DNA of 64,000 nucleotides from Carboxydocella thermautotrophica (GCA_003054495.1 CP028514.1:2248001-2312000), one strand, 5' to 3'. Shown: positions 15,490 to 24,752, numbered from the stretch's first letter. Program-made: numbers and translations. The notes: generated by a model not told the origin, from the letters alone.

Positions 15490-16413
15490 ATGAAAAATAT
15501 TTTTAAAAAACTAATAAAATCATCTTTTTATTCAATACTAATTTTTATGCTTTCTGTTACATCGGCTATCGCTCAAGATTCATTTGATAATATCTCTAAT
15601 GCACGTGAACAAGCCCTTAAAACCGGCGGGATAGATAAAACCCCTTTTCAAAAAAGATTTGCTGAACTAGATAAAGAGGTCCGATATAGCGAAATCTATA
15701 ATCAATCAGTAACACCGGACCAACCAGATTTTCCACAAAAGTTTAAAAGCTTCATAATGAGAATAGATAAATATAATAAAAAAAATGGTTATAATAATAG
15801 TTTTAATGTCAAAGATATTCTTGACAGTAATAATATTTACCAAAATAGCTCTATTCCTATGGGTGGTGGAAATGGAGATGGCAAAAACGGTTTGGACCCA
15901 GATTATCTTTTAACAGGTGACATAGTTTTAGTAAATAATCCGGGAGTACACATACAAGGTCCTATTCAACATGCCGGGATGATGGATAAAAGATTGTATA
16001 AAGATTATAATTCCGGTTGTTACATTTCTGCACAACCAAAATTAGGAGTAATTTATGAAACTACAAACGATTATAGAAATAAATACGATGAAGCTTTTGT
16101 ATGCGAAGTTAACTACTTAACTGACTATCAAGCAATTGCTGCCGTTGATAGAGTTACTCCTTACCTTGGCAAACCATATTATTGGTACGCTCCGAAAACA
16201 AGTACAGATAAATGGTATTGTTCTAAAGTTCCATGGTACGGATATTACTATGGAACTAAAAAAGATATTGATGCTGATGGCGGTTATTGGTGTCTACCAG
16301 TTGACATTCTTAACGATAATGATGTTAGTGTATTATTCTATTTTTCAAAAGTCATATTAACTTTCCTTCAGGAAATCAAGGGGCAAGCTATTCCGCTTAC
16401 CTTGATTTCCTGA
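15490..16413 (+). CDS. Secreted permuted papain-like (YiiX-type) protein
   Basis: A 307-residue protein with a signal peptide (about 1-28, cleavage after TSAIAQ). The C-terminal half has the order of permuted papain-fold amidases: GDIVLVNN ... QHAGMMDK (His) at about 145-165, then YLGKPYYWY and WYCSKVPWYGYY with the likely nucleophile Cys at about 240. Such enzymes act on amide or peptide bonds in the wall or lipids; the substrate here is unknown. The gene is AT-rich, unlike the GC-richer neighbours. A 160-base leader without a gene has a T12 run and an AGGGAGAGGTG ribosome site. Confidence 0.6.
   Translation: MKNIFKKLIKSSFYSILIFMLSVTSAIAQDSFDNISNAREQALKTGGIDKTPFQKRFAELDKEVRYSEIYNQSVTPDQPDFPQKFKSFIMRIDKYNKKNGYNNSFNVKDILDSNNIYQNSSIPMGGGNGDGKNGLDPDYLLTGDIVLVNNPGVHIQGPIQHAGMMDKRLYKDYNSGCYISAQPKLGVIYETTNDYRNKYDEAFVCEVNYLTDYQAIAAVDRVTPYLGKPYYWYAPKTSTDKWYCSKVPWYGYYYGTKKDIDADGGYWCLPVDILNDNDVSVLFYFSKVILTFLQEIKGQAIPLTLIS
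16371..16410 (+). terminator. Hairpin at the end of the YiiX-like gene
   Basis: GGAAATCAAGG at 16371-16381 pairs perfectly with CCTTGATTTCC at 16400-16410, spanning the last codons. It lacks a strong U-run. It could weaken transcription into the lipoprotein gene or protect the 3' end. Confidence 0.5.
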
Positions 16414-16446
16414 TTCCTTTAAATATAGAAAAAAGGAGAAATATTT

Positions 16447-17550
16447 ATGTTAGTGAGAGCAATCTTAGTTATATTTATAACATTAATGACCCTTTTAAAT
16501 GGTGGATGTGCTAATGATAATCAGACATCGACAACAAACTCACAACCAGAGTTCCGTTTATACGCTTATGACATGGGAAATGTCCATTATGTAGAAGTAT
16601 TTAATCTAGATAAGCAACAAATTAATTATAAAGTTAAATTAATTAATCTTAGAAAACAAGGACTGCTTGCCAGTGATATCTATCAGGTGCAAGAAAAGAA
16701 ATTTTATTGCCCTAATTACAGTCATAAGGGAGAAATTGTGCCTGGCAGGATTGTAGTGCTTAATAATCTTGGTCAAATTATTAAAACAATTAATATCAAG
16801 GATAAGTATGGTGCGCATGATTTGATAGTTGATCCTGAAAAAAAACTAGCCTATGTTAGATTTATATTACAACCTGCACCATACAATCCTTCAGGAACTC
16901 CGTTTAAAATTATTAATACTGAACAAGACAAAGTGGTTAAGCCCTTTTATCTCAAAGGTTCGATTGACGGGTATGATATTAGCGGCAATTTTATTTACGT
17001 TATTGCTACTGCAGCAGGTTTGGGTTATAACGATGTGCCAAACAATTATATTGCTACAATTGACAGAAATACACAAGAACTAAAAATATTAACCCCTAAT
17101 GGTTTAGACTTTTGCCCTACTGATTTAAAAATAGCACCTAATGGAAAAATTTATCTGGTTAGTAGCTTAAATAATCTGAAGTATGAGGGCTGTAATGAAC
17201 CTAAAATCAGCATCTTTAATACTGATGGGAAATTGATAAAAGAAATTAAGTTGGATTTGCCTTACTGCAATCAAATTCTTATAAACAAAAATGGTATTGC
17301 CTACATAACCCATAATAACGGTGGAGAACTGGGTGATTCAATAACTATTTTTGATACAAATACAGATAAAGTTATCTCTCGCATTAAAGGATTTAGCGGT
17401 CCTACATATATGGCTATTCGAGATAATTATCTATTTGTCAGCAATTACAATACTGGCAAGATTTCTGTAGTAGATTTAAAAACAAACCAAATCATCGGTA
17501 ACATAATGCTAGGAGAGGATGTCCATCCCTCGAAAATAATAATATATTAG
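16447..17550 (+). CDS. Lipoprotein with YVTN/NHL-like beta-propeller
   Basis: A 367-residue protein with a lipoprotein signal (LLNGGC, Cys at about 21) and then repeated blades of about 45 residues: RIVVLNNLGQIIKTI, TIDRNTQELKILTPNGL, ISIFNTDGKLIKEIKLDLP, ITIFDTNTDKVISRIKG, ISVVDLKTNQIIGNI. This is typical of extracellular YVTN/NHL propellers that bind partners or surfaces. AAAAAGGAG precedes the ATG. It is AT-rich and sits after the secreted YiiX-like gene, 33 bases apart, so they are probably one transcript. No enzyme activity is expected. Confidence 0.75.
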   Translation: MLVRAILVIFITLMTLLNGGCANDNQTSTTNSQPEFRLYAYDMGNVHYVEVFNLDKQQINYKVKLINLRKQGLLASDIYQVQEKKFYCPNYSHKGEIVPGRIVVLNNLGQIIKTINIKDKYGAHDLIVDPEKKLAYVRFILQPAPYNPSGTPFKIINTEQDKVVKPFYLKGSIDGYDISGNFIYVIATAAGLGYNDVPNNYIATIDRNTQELKILTPNGLDFCPTDLKIAPNGKIYLVSSLNNLKYEGCNEPKISIFNTDGKLIKEIKLDLPYCNQILINKNGIAYITHNNGGELGDSITIFDTNTDKVISRIKGFSGPTYMAIRDNYLFVSNYNTGKISVVDLKTNQIIGNIMLGEDVHPSKIIIY

Positions 17551-17583
17551 AGCAAGCCCCTCTGCTCCAGGCAGAGGGGCTTA
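17551..17583. terminator. Terminator, right copy of the duplicated hairpin
   Basis: AAGCCCCTCTG at 17554-17564 pairs with CAGAGGGGCTT at 17572-17582. It serves the lipoprotein gene and, on the other strand, the fdhA operon that ends at 17587. It matches the hairpin at 15280-15313. Confidence 0.85.
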
Positions 17584-17586
17584 CCT

Positions 17587-20277
17587 TTACCCTATTTTCT
17601 CCACGCGAACCGCCGCTACTTTCAATTCCGGAATTTTGGCAATGGGATCACGAGCGGTATTGGTCAGCAGGTTAGCTGCACTTTCGGCAAAATGGAAAGA
17701 AGTAAAGACTGTGCCAGGCCGTACCATCTCCGTCACTTTGGCCTTGATGGTGATGGCCCCCCGGCGCGACACCACCTTCACCAGGTCCCCATCAACAATG
17801 CCCAGACGGCAAGCATCCTGAGGATGAATCTCCAGATAATCAGCAGGCATAAATTCCGCCAGGCCCCGGGAACGCCTGGTCATGGTACCAGTATGGTAGT
17901 GGGTACGGCGCCGCCCGGTATTGAGTACCAGGGGATATTCCTCATCAGGCAGCTCTGCCGGTGGTGTAAAATCCACGGCATGGAACTTGCCCAGCCCCCG
18001 GCTGAATTTGCCCACATGCAGAATCGGCGTACCGGGGTGGTCAGGGCTGGGGCAGGGCCACTGCAAGCCACCCTGTTCCAGCCGCTCGTAGCTGATGCCA
18101 CCATAAGAAGGTGTAACCCTGGCGATTTCAGCCATGACCTCTGCCGGATGGCTGTAGTCCATTTTCAGCCCCAGGCGGCGGCCGATTTCCGCCAGCACCT
18201 GCCAGTCAGCCCGGGCCCCTCCAATGGGCTCAATGGCTTTCCGCACCCGCTGCACCCGCCGCTCGCTATTGGTAAAGGTGCCATCCTTTTCAGCAAAGCT
18301 GGCGCCCGGCAGCACTACATGGGCCAGACGGGCTGTTTCCGTCAGGAAGATATCCTGGACCACCAGGAATTCCAGGTGCTTGAGAGCTTCTTCCACATGC
18401 TTGATATCCGGGTCGCTTAACATGGGGTTCTCACCCAGAATGAACATGCCTTTGATGGACCCGGCATGAGCAGCTTCCAGCATTTCTCCCACCGTCAAAC
18501 CAGGGGTGGCAGGCAGATAATCCACTTCCCAGGCTTGCTGGAATTTGAGGCGGACCTGTTCATCTGTTACACTCTGGTAGCCGGGCAGGACATTGGGTAA
18601 GCCGCCCATATCGCAGGCTCCCTGGACGTTGTTCTGACCCCGTAAGGGATTGACCCCGGAGCTGGGTTTGCCCAGATGGCCACAGAGCAGAGCCAGGTTA
18701 GCAATCGCCAGGACATTGGCAGTTCCGGAAGTATGCTGGGTCACGCCCATAGTATAGAAAATAGCGGCTTTTTCCGCCCGGGCATAGGCCCGCGCCACCT
18801 GCCTAATGGTCTCTGCCGGCACCCCGACATAGTTTTCCACCAGTTCCGGTTTGAAGTTGGTCAGGCTGGCTGCCCATTCCTCAAAGCCTTCTGTCCGCTC
18901 CTTAACAAATTCCTTATTCCAGAGGCCTTCCTCAATGATAGTGTAGGCCAGGGCGTTGAGAAGCGGGATATTGGCCCCTGGTTTAATTTGCAGATGCTCT
19001 TTAGCCAGAGCAGCAATTTCCGTGCGCCGCGGGTCGACCACAAAGAGAGTGGCTCCCCGGCGGACTGCTTTTTGCATTTCCACCCCGATGATGGGATGGG
19101 CTTCAGTGGTATTAGAACCGATTACCAGTAAAACTTCACAGTCCTTGATTTCACCAATGGAGTTGGTCATTGCCCCGCTGCCAAATGCCATCGCCAGACC
19201 GGCGACAGTAGAGGAGTGTCAAAGGCGGGCGCAATGATCGATATTATTGGTGCCAAAGGCAGCCCGGGCCAGTTTGTTGAGAAGATAATTTTCCTCATTG
19301 GTGCAGCGAGCCGAAGCCAGAAAAGCCAATGCTTGCCCGCCGTCCCGCTCCTTGATTTCCTTCAGTTTACTGGTGACCAGGTCCAGAGCCTCATCCCAGC
19401 TGGCCGGTACCAGTTCACCGTTTTTGCGAATCAGAGGAGTGGTCAAACGCTCCGGGCTATGGATGAAATCATAGCCAAAGCGGCCTTTGATGCAGAGGTG
19501 TTTGCCATTGACTTCCCCGCTTTCATCTGTAGTAACCCCAACTACCTTGCCATCCCTGACATTCAGCTGAATGGTACAGCCGGTGCCACAATAGGGGCAG
19601 ATGGTGCGAACCTTTTTCATCTCCCAGGGCCGGCCCTGGCCTACCATCTGCTTTTCCACCAGCGCCCCTACCGGACAGACAGCGACACAGCTGCCGCAGC
19701 CGATACAGACGGACTCGCCCATGCCGGTATCCAGAGCCGGGGTGATTTTGGTATTGAAACCCCGGTAGGCGAAATCCAGGACACTCCGCCCCTGGATTTC
19801 TGCACAAACCCGCACACATTTGCCGCAGAGGATGCATTTGTTATTATCCCGCAGGATAACGGGGCTGCTCTCATCAATGGGAAAATCATGCCTTTCCCCC
19901 TGGAAGGAGGGCTGGCGTACACCATAGCGGTAAGCATATTCCGCCAGCTTGCAGTTGCCGGTTTTATGACAGGTCATGCAATCTTCCGGGTGGTTGGCCA
20001 GCAGCAATTCCAGGATGGTTTGCCGGGCTTCCCGCACCTGCTGGCTTTCGGTATGGACCACCATCCCATCAGTCGCTTCAGTAACACAGGAGGCAGGCAG
20101 ATTGCGCATACCCTCGATTTCCACCACACATATGCGGCAAGCGCCGGGCCGGGTTAATTCCGGATCATGGCAAAAGGTAGGAATGTCTAGACCGGCAGCC
20201 TGGGCTGCTTCCAGCACGGTAGTGCCTTTGGGTACAGTCACCTGCCGGCCGTCTATAGTCAAAGTAACAGTGCTCAT
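17587..20277 (-). CDS. fdhA: Formate dehydrogenase catalytic subunit, selenocysteine, NuoG-fused
   Basis: An 896-residue protein read through an in-frame TGA at 19219-19221 as selenocysteine 353: the surrounding residues are NNIDHCARL-U-HSSTVAGLA, the standard FdhA site. N-terminus: [2Fe-2S] domain (Cys36, 47, 50, 64), NuoG-type Cys/His motif, two [4Fe-4S] ferredoxin motifs (CILCGKCVRVC, CIGCGSCVAVC), then the Mo/W-bisPGD domain from CPYCGTGC. It oxidises formate or reduces CO2 in the cytoplasm. It is the last gene of an operon with NuoE- and NuoF-like genes, so electrons probably go to NAD(P) and perhaps ferredoxin. Without readthrough only 352 residues would form. Confidence 0.95.
19191..19221 (-). 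promoter_or_regulatory. Sec codon and bacterial SECIS hairpin in fdhA
   Basis: On the minus strand the TGA (19221-19219) is followed after 13 bases by TCGCC-GGTCT-GGCGA (19205-19191), a five-pair stem with a GGTCT apical loop. The GGUCU loop and distance resemble the Escherichia coli fdhF SECIS that binds SelB. This explains why the frame is interrupted. Confidence 0.85.
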
Positions 20278-21212
20278 CTCTCTCCCCCCTCTTTCTGGAG
20301 GTTAGCCAGGATTTCGGTCAGGCCCAGAGCCTCTGCCCAGGGTGCCAGGCGGAAACTGCCATCTTCATTGCGCAAGTAAGGCGGCTGCGCCTTGGGATTG
20401 TAGCGCAAATCCATGCCCAGGCGCCCTTTCAGGCACAGGGGGCGTCCCGGTGCTGCCTGCCCGGCAGCAACACCAACCACCTGCCCCTGCTTTTTGAGCA
20501 GGAAGAACTGACAACCCGCTTCACAGAAAGTACAGGTTTTTTCCTCCCGCTCCAGTTCCCAGGTACGGCCCAGACCAGCAGTGCGCTTATCCACCAGGGC
20601 CCCTACCGGACAGACGGAAACGCAGTTATTGCAGTAGATGCAGTTGGAGAAAGCCAGATCAGTATCCAGGGCCGGGGCGATTTTGGTACTAAAGCCCCGG
20701 TAGGCAAAGTGAATTGCATGCTGACCGCGGATCTCGGCACAGATGCGGACACATTTGCCACAGAGAATGCATTTATTCAAATCCCGCTGGATGTAAGGGT
20801 TGCTATCATCCAGGGGATAGGCATGGCGTTCGCCGCCAAAACCTGGGTCCCGTACTCCGTATTCATAGGCATACTGCTGGAGCAAACAGGCTCCGCTGGC
20901 CTCACAGGTGAGGCAATCATTGGGGTGGTTGGCCAGCAATAACTCCAGGATGGTTTTCCGGGCCTCCATTACCGCCGGGGAATGGGTTTCCACTTCCATT
21001 CCCTCTGCCACCGGCGTGACACAGGAAGCCGGTAGATTGCGGGCCCCTTTCACCTCCACCACACAGAGCCGGCAGGCCCCGGGTTTGGAGAGGCGGGGAT
21101 CGTAACAGAGGGTGGGAATGTTGATGCCCAGCTCCCGGGCTGCCTCCAGAACCGTATATTCGGCGGGAACCGTCACTTTTTGACCATTGATAGTCAAAGT
21201 CACTTTATTCAC
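20274..21212 (-). CDS. FdhA-like Fe-S protein, truncated paralog
   Basis: A 312-residue protein colinear with the first third of FdhA: the same [2Fe-2S] cysteines (36, 47, 50, 64), NuoG-like DCLTCEASGAC, two 4Fe-4S motifs (CILCGKCVRIC; CIYCNNCVSVC), and then CTFCEAGC, which resembles the 4Fe-4S of the molybdopterin domain, ending soon after. There is no Mo/W binding domain. It overlaps fdhA by four bases, so it is co-translated. It probably wires electrons between FdhA and the NuoF-like flavoprotein, as an extra Fe-S subunit. Start ATG at 21212; close paralogy suggests a tandem duplication. Confidence 0.85.
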   Translation of the reverse strand: MNKVTLTINGQKVTVPAEYTVLEAARELGINIPTLCYDPRLSKPGACRLCVVEVKGARNLPASCVTPVAEGMEVETHSPAVMEARKTILELLLANHPNDCLTCEASGACLLQQYAYEYGVRDPGFGGERHAYPLDDSNPYIQRDLNKCILCGKCVRICAEIRGQHAIHFAYRGFSTKIAPALDTDLAFSNCIYCNNCVSVCPVGALVDKRTAGLGRTWELEREEKTCTFCEAGCQFFLLKKQGQVVGVAAGQAAPGRPLCLKGRLGMDLRYNPKAQPPYLRNEDGSFRLAPWAEALGLTEILANLQKEGGER

Positions 21213-21226
21213 CGACGGCCCACCTC

Positions 21227-23047
21227 CTACTTGCGCCCGACAGCGCCGAATTTACATTTGCTCATGCAGACACCGCACTTGATACACTTGGCGGGATCGA
21301 TAACATGGGCTTCCTTGGTATTGCCGCTGATAGCCCCCACCGGACAGTTCTTTTTACACAACCCGCAACCTATACATTTTTCGGCATCGATATAGTAGGT
21401 GAGCAGATTGCTGCAGACTCCGGCCGGGCAGCGTTTTTCCCGGATATGGGCTTCGTATTCATCCCTGAAATAGCGCAGAGTGGACAGTACCGGGTTGGGA
21501 GCCGTCTGTCCCAGGCCGCAAAGGGAAGTGGACTTAATCACCCTGGCCAGCCGTTCCAGAGTTTCGATATCCCCTTCCCGGCCTTCCCCGGCACAAATCC
21601 GCTGCAGAATCTCCAGCATGCGCTTGGTCCCTTCCCGGCAGGGGGTACACTTGCCGCAGGACTCCTTCTGGGTGAAATTGAGGAAAAAGCGTGCCAGGTC
21701 CACCATACAGGTAGTTTCATCCATTACCACCAGACCGCCGGAACCCATCATCGCTCCAGCTGCGATCAGGGAATCATAATCAATAGGCAAGTCCAGCAGA
21801 GATTCAGGCAGACAGCCACCGGAAGGACCGCCGATCTGAACGGCCTTGAATTTCTTGCCATCCCGGATACCACCGCCGATATCAAAGATGATCTGCCGCA
21901 TGGTAATACCCATGGGCACTTCCACCAGACCGGTATTGTTCACTTTACCGGTCATAGCGAAGACTTTGGTACCCTTACTTTTCTCTGTCCCGATAGCAGC
22001 ATACCAGTCTGCCCCTTTGCGGAAGATGAGAGGCACATTGGCAAAAGTCTCCACGTTGTTAATATTAGTCGGCTTACCCCATAGCCCTTTGACAGCCGGG
22101 AATGGCGGTCTGGGCCGGGGCATACCCCGTTCCCCTTCAATAGAGTTGAGCAGGGCCGTTTCCTCACCACAGACAAAAGCACCGGCACCAGCCTTGATTT
22201 TAATGCGGAAACTAAAATTGCTGCCCAGGATATTGTCACCCAGATAACCGGCCGCTTCCGCCTGGGCGATGGCTACTTTCAGCCGCTTGATAGCCAGCGG
22301 ATATTCGGCCCGCACATAGATATAGCCTTCATCGGCCCCAATGGCATAGCCGCAAATCAACATCCCTTCCAGAACAGCATGGGGATCCCCTTCCAGAACG
22401 GAACGGTCCATGAATGCCCCCGGGTCCCCTTCATCGGCATTACAGACAACATATTTTTTCTCACCGGGCGCTTTGCTGGTAAATTCCCATTTCAAACCGG
22501 TGGGGAAGCCGCCACCCCCCCGGCCCCGCAGGCCGGATTTTTTCACATCCTCGATTACCTGCTGGGGTGTATACTCCCGCAACACTTTTTCCAGAGCCTG
22601 GTAGCCGCCGGCAGCAATATATTCCTGAATGTTTTCCGGATCGATATGGCCGCAATTATGTAGAACTTCCCGCTGCTGTTTGGCATAAAAGGGCACATCC
22701 CGATAGGTAATCGCTCTTTGCTGATTGCCAGGATCCTGATAAAGCAGGCGTTCCAGGATATTTCCTTCAATGATGTGAGATTGCACTAATTCAGAAATAT
22801 CCTCCACCTGTACCCGGCGGTAGAACACCCCCTGGGGTTCCATGATCACCAGCGGCCCCTGCTCACAAAAACCATGACAACCGGTCATAACCACTTCAAT
22901 TTGTCCCAGTTGCCGGGCTGCCAGTTCTGCCTTCAGGGCATCCATAACCTTGACCGAACCGGAAGACATACAGCCGGTACCGCCACAGATTAAAATTCTC
23001 TCTACTTTTTGCAACTGTGCCACCCTCATTTCCCCCCTCTTATTCAT
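21227..23047 (-). CDS. NuoF/HydB-like NADH-binding flavoprotein subunit
   Basis: A 606-residue protein: thioredoxin-like [2Fe-2S] domain (about 15-100; ICGGTGCMSSG), then the FMN/NADH domain (GLRGRGGGGFPTGLKWEF; GKPTNINNVETFANVP), SLBB, and NuoF C-terminal 4Fe-4S (ESCGKCTPCREGT), plus two extra 4Fe-4S motifs at the end (CIGCGLCKKNC, CIKCGVCMSKC). This is the diaphorase part of NAD(P)-linked formate dehydrogenase or bifurcating hydrogenase. It follows the NuoE-like gene with an eight-base overlap and precedes the Fe-S paralog by 14 bases. Its partner is expected to be the NuoE-like subunit. Confidence 0.93.
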   Translation of the reverse strand: MNKRGEMRVAQLQKVERILICGGTGCMSSGSVKVMDALKAELAARQLGQIEVVMTGCHGFCEQGPLVIMEPQGVFYRRVQVEDISELVQSHIIEGNILERLLYQDPGNQQRAITYRDVPFYAKQQREVLHNCGHIDPENIQEYIAAGGYQALEKVLREYTPQQVIEDVKKSGLRGRGGGGFPTGLKWEFTSKAPGEKKYVVCNADEGDPGAFMDRSVLEGDPHAVLEGMLICGYAIGADEGYIYVRAEYPLAIKRLKVAIAQAEAAGYLGDNILGSNFSFRIKIKAGAGAFVCGEETALLNSIEGERGMPRPRPPFPAVKGLWGKPTNINNVETFANVPLIFRKGADWYAAIGTEKSKGTKVFAMTGKVNNTGLVEVPMGITMRQIIFDIGGGIRDGKKFKAVQIGGPSGGCLPESLLDLPIDYDSLIAAGAMMGSGGLVVMDETTCMVDLARFFLNFTQKESCGKCTPCREGTKRMLEILQRICAGEGREGDIETLERLARVIKSTSLCGLGQTAPNPVLSTLRYFRDEYEAHIREKRCPAGVCSNLLTYYIDAEKCIGCGLCKKNCPVGAISGNTKEAHVIDPAKCIKCGVCMSKCKFGAVGRK

Positions 23048-23528
23048 ACTGGGCCAGGATTTCCTTGACCTTGTCCGGTGTCAGGCGACCATGGGTATCA
23101 TCGTTGACCATGATCACCGGTGCCAGCCCACAGGCTCCGATACAGGCTACTGATTCTAAAGTAAAGCGCAAATCTTCGGTGGTCTCCCCATCCTTAATAT
23201 TGAGTTCATTCTGGATGGTTTCAAAAATCTTGGCCCCACCCCGCACGTGACAGGCCGTCCCCAGACAGACCCGAATAATATTGCGGCCCCGGGGCTTCAG
23301 ATGAAACTGGGCATAGAATGTGACCACACCATAAACTTTGGCAAAGGGAATATTCAGCGCTTCCGAAATGCGCCGCAATACTTCCGGCGGCAGGTAGCCA
23401 TAGATTTCCTGGGCTTCCTGCAGCACCGGAATCAGTGCCCCCTTCTGGCCAGCATAATGGGCCAGTACCTGTTCTAACTGTTCCTGTTTGGGATCCCTGG
23501 GCGTTTGCCCGCATTGACAACACGTCAT
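23040..23528 (-). CDS. NuoE-like [2Fe-2S] subunit
   Basis: A 162-residue thioredoxin-like [2Fe-2S] protein with ligands in CLGTACHVRGG and ACIGACGLAPV, the standard C-x4-C / C-x3-C of NuoE/HydC. It forms the entry of the NADH-oxidising module with the NuoF-like protein. The N-terminus has an extra CxxCG segment (CCQCGQTPRDPK). It starts 27 bases after the 5-FCL gene and overlaps the NuoF-like gene by eight bases. Confidence 0.93.
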   Translation of the reverse strand: MTCCQCGQTPRDPKQEQLEQVLAHYAGQKGALIPVLQEAQEIYGYLPPEVLRRISEALNIPFAKVYGVVTFYAQFHLKPRGRNIIRVCLGTACHVRGGAKIFETIQNELNIKDGETTEDLRFTLESVACIGACGLAPVIMVNDDTHGRLTPDKVKEILAQYE

Positions 23529-23554
23529 CCCTTATTTCCCCCTCCTCCATGGTT

Positions 23555-24121
23555 TCAGATGAAATTTAAAGTCCTCTCCTCAGTCACCAGCCGGTGCATC
23601 CGGCAATCATGGGCTTCGGGATGGACATCAGGCACCAGTTGTAACTCAAAGATGGGAGCCAGCCAGCGGCAATCCGGCCTGGTTTGAGGCAAAAACCGGT
23701 CATAAAAACCGCCACCATAACCCAGCCGGTAGCCCCGATAATCAAAGGCAACTCCCGGGACAATTACCACATCCAATTCAGTCGGTACCAGACGGGGTAA
23801 AATGGTCTTCGGCTGCCGGATCCCCCAAACCCCTGGCTCAATATCCCGCTCCAGATCCTGGATTTGATACAACAAAAGGACTTTATTCTCGACATCCGTC
23901 ACCGGCAATACTACTCGTTTTCCCAGCCGCAGCAACTCCTGCAACAAGGGCCCGGTCTCCACTTCCTGGCGGAAATCCATATAGGCCATTACCGTCTCAG
24001 CAGCCTTGATTTCCGGCAAGTCCAGCAGGGCAGCGATAATCTGCCGGCTTTTCTCCCCTACCTCCTCCGGCGTGAGGTTCTGGCGGGCAGCCAGGACCTG
24101 CCGGCGTAGTTCCTTTTTCAT
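23555..24121 (-). CDS. 5-formyltetrahydrofolate cyclo-ligase
   Basis: A 188-residue protein with the family motif LGYGGGFYDRFL and an N-terminal helix MKKELRRQVLAARQNL typical of 5-FCL. It converts 5-formyl-THF to 5,10-methenyl-THF with ATP in the cytoplasm. It is the first gene upstream of the formate-dehydrogenase operon, 27 bases from the NuoE-like gene, so formate entry and folate one-carbon recycling are probably expressed together. Start ATG at 24121; a promoter region of about 135 bases separates it from the divergent small ORFs. Confidence 0.92.
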   Translation of the reverse strand: MKKELRRQVLAARQNLTPEEVGEKSRQIIAALLDLPEIKAAETVMAYMDFRQEVETGPLLQELLRLGKRVVLPVTDVENKVLLLYQIQDLERDIEPGVWGIRQPKTILPRLVPTELDVVIVPGVAFDYRGYRLGYGGGFYDRFLPQTRPDCRWLAPIFELQLVPDVHPEAHDCRMHRLVTEERTLNFI

Positions 24122-24257
24122 CCCCTGACCACCTTTTTGTGAATTTTCTTACTCTTTTTATTATATACCCGTCTTTTTTGGGATACAATAAAAAATTTGC
24201 AACTATTATACCACTTGCGCATATTATTTACCAGGAGGTGAAAAAGGGGGAGGGAAG

Positions 24258-24362
24258 ATGAGGTTGGTGAAAGTGGTCGCAAGTACGCACAGAGAAAATT
24301 TAGCCCAAAAAGTACTATCGGGGGGAATCGTGCATAAATTAATAGTGAAGAAGGTGAGCTAA
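24258..24362 (+). CDS. Possible 34-residue leader peptide
   Basis: An ATG at 24258 with GGGGGAGGGA upstream begins a 34-codon frame (MRLVKVVASTHRENLAQKVL...). Its stop TAA touches the ATG of the zinc-ribbon gene at 24363. The product has no recognised domain. It may be a leader peptide that couples translation to the downstream gene, or a false frame. Evidence is the ribosome site and the join only. Confidence 0.35.
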   Translation: MRLVKVVASTHRENLAQKVLSGGIVHKLIVKKVS

Positions 24363-24527
24363 ATGGAAGATATCCGCTGCTCCTGCGGCAAGCTCATCTG
24401 TCAGTACCAGGATAATATGATCATCATTAAATGCCGTCATTGCAAGCGGTTTTTAATCATCAGATTTAATCAGGCCAGTCAGACCAAGCCCCGTATCTTC
24501 TGGCGCGAATTTAAAAAAGAATATTGA
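24363..24527 (+). CDS. Com-like zinc-ribbon small protein 1
   Basis: A 54-residue protein starting MEDIRCSCGKLICQYQDN with CRHCKRFLI: a CxC...CxxC zinc ribbon of the phage Mu Com type. It is 44 percent or so similar in layout to the second copy at 24753, both carrying KCRHCKRxLI. Com-family proteins bind mRNA hairpins to control translation in Mu; here the two genes flank a pair of strong hairpin elements, so an RNA-binding role is plausible but unproven. The ATG is preceded by GAAGGTGAGC. Its basic C-terminal tail (FWREFKKEY) would fit nucleic-acid binding. Confidence 0.7.
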   Translation: MEDIRCSCGKLICQYQDNMIIIKCRHCKRFLIIRFNQASQTKPRIFWREFKKEY

Positions 24528-24529
24528 AG

Positions 24530-24732
24530 AGAGTCCAGAGACGTTAAGTCCAGAGGCCAGCATTAGACTACTAATGCTGGCATTTTCTTTACGGTGGACT
24601 AAAAGAAAATGCGAGCATTTTTTAGTGCTCACCGGAGGACAAAGGCTTTCAGCCAGAGCCCGGAGACCCTGGAGTCCGGAGGCCGGCCTGTACGGAACTT
24701 TACCGTACAGGGCCGGCCTTTGGTTTTGATCA
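24530..24732 (+). ncRNA. Tandem structured-RNA-like elements between the Com-like genes
   Basis: Copy A (24530-24590): motif AGAGTCCAGAGAC ... AAGTCCAGAGGCC, then perfect hairpin GCCAGCATTAG-ACTA-CTAATGCTGGC (24556-24581) and ATTTTCTTT. Copy B (24655-24732): AGAGCCCGGAGAC ... GAGTCCGGAGGCC, then a 15-pair stem (24681-24695 with 24703-24718, one bulge) and TTTGGTTTTG. The two conserved boxes match at most positions, while the hairpins differ in sequence but not in place. An extra inverted repeat GCATTTTCTTT / AAAGAAAATGC spans 24580-24612. I do not recognise the class. Confidence 0.5.
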
Positions 24733-24752
24733 AACAGCAAGGGAGGGGGAAC

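Noticed and set aside
19216-20157. 313-codon open frame on the plus strand opposite fdhA
   Set aside because: It lies exactly over the conserved Fe-S part of fdhA on the other strand and has no family-like residues; a shadow of GC-rich coding DNA.
21305-22084. 259-codon plus-strand frame opposite the NuoF-like gene
   Set aside because: Antisense to a clear NuoF gene; no ribosome site or domain pattern.
24280-24340. c-di-GMP-I (GEMM) riboswitch, because of GCACAG near 24296
   Set aside because: The usual tetraloop-helix and GGGACGCAAAGCC-like core are absent.
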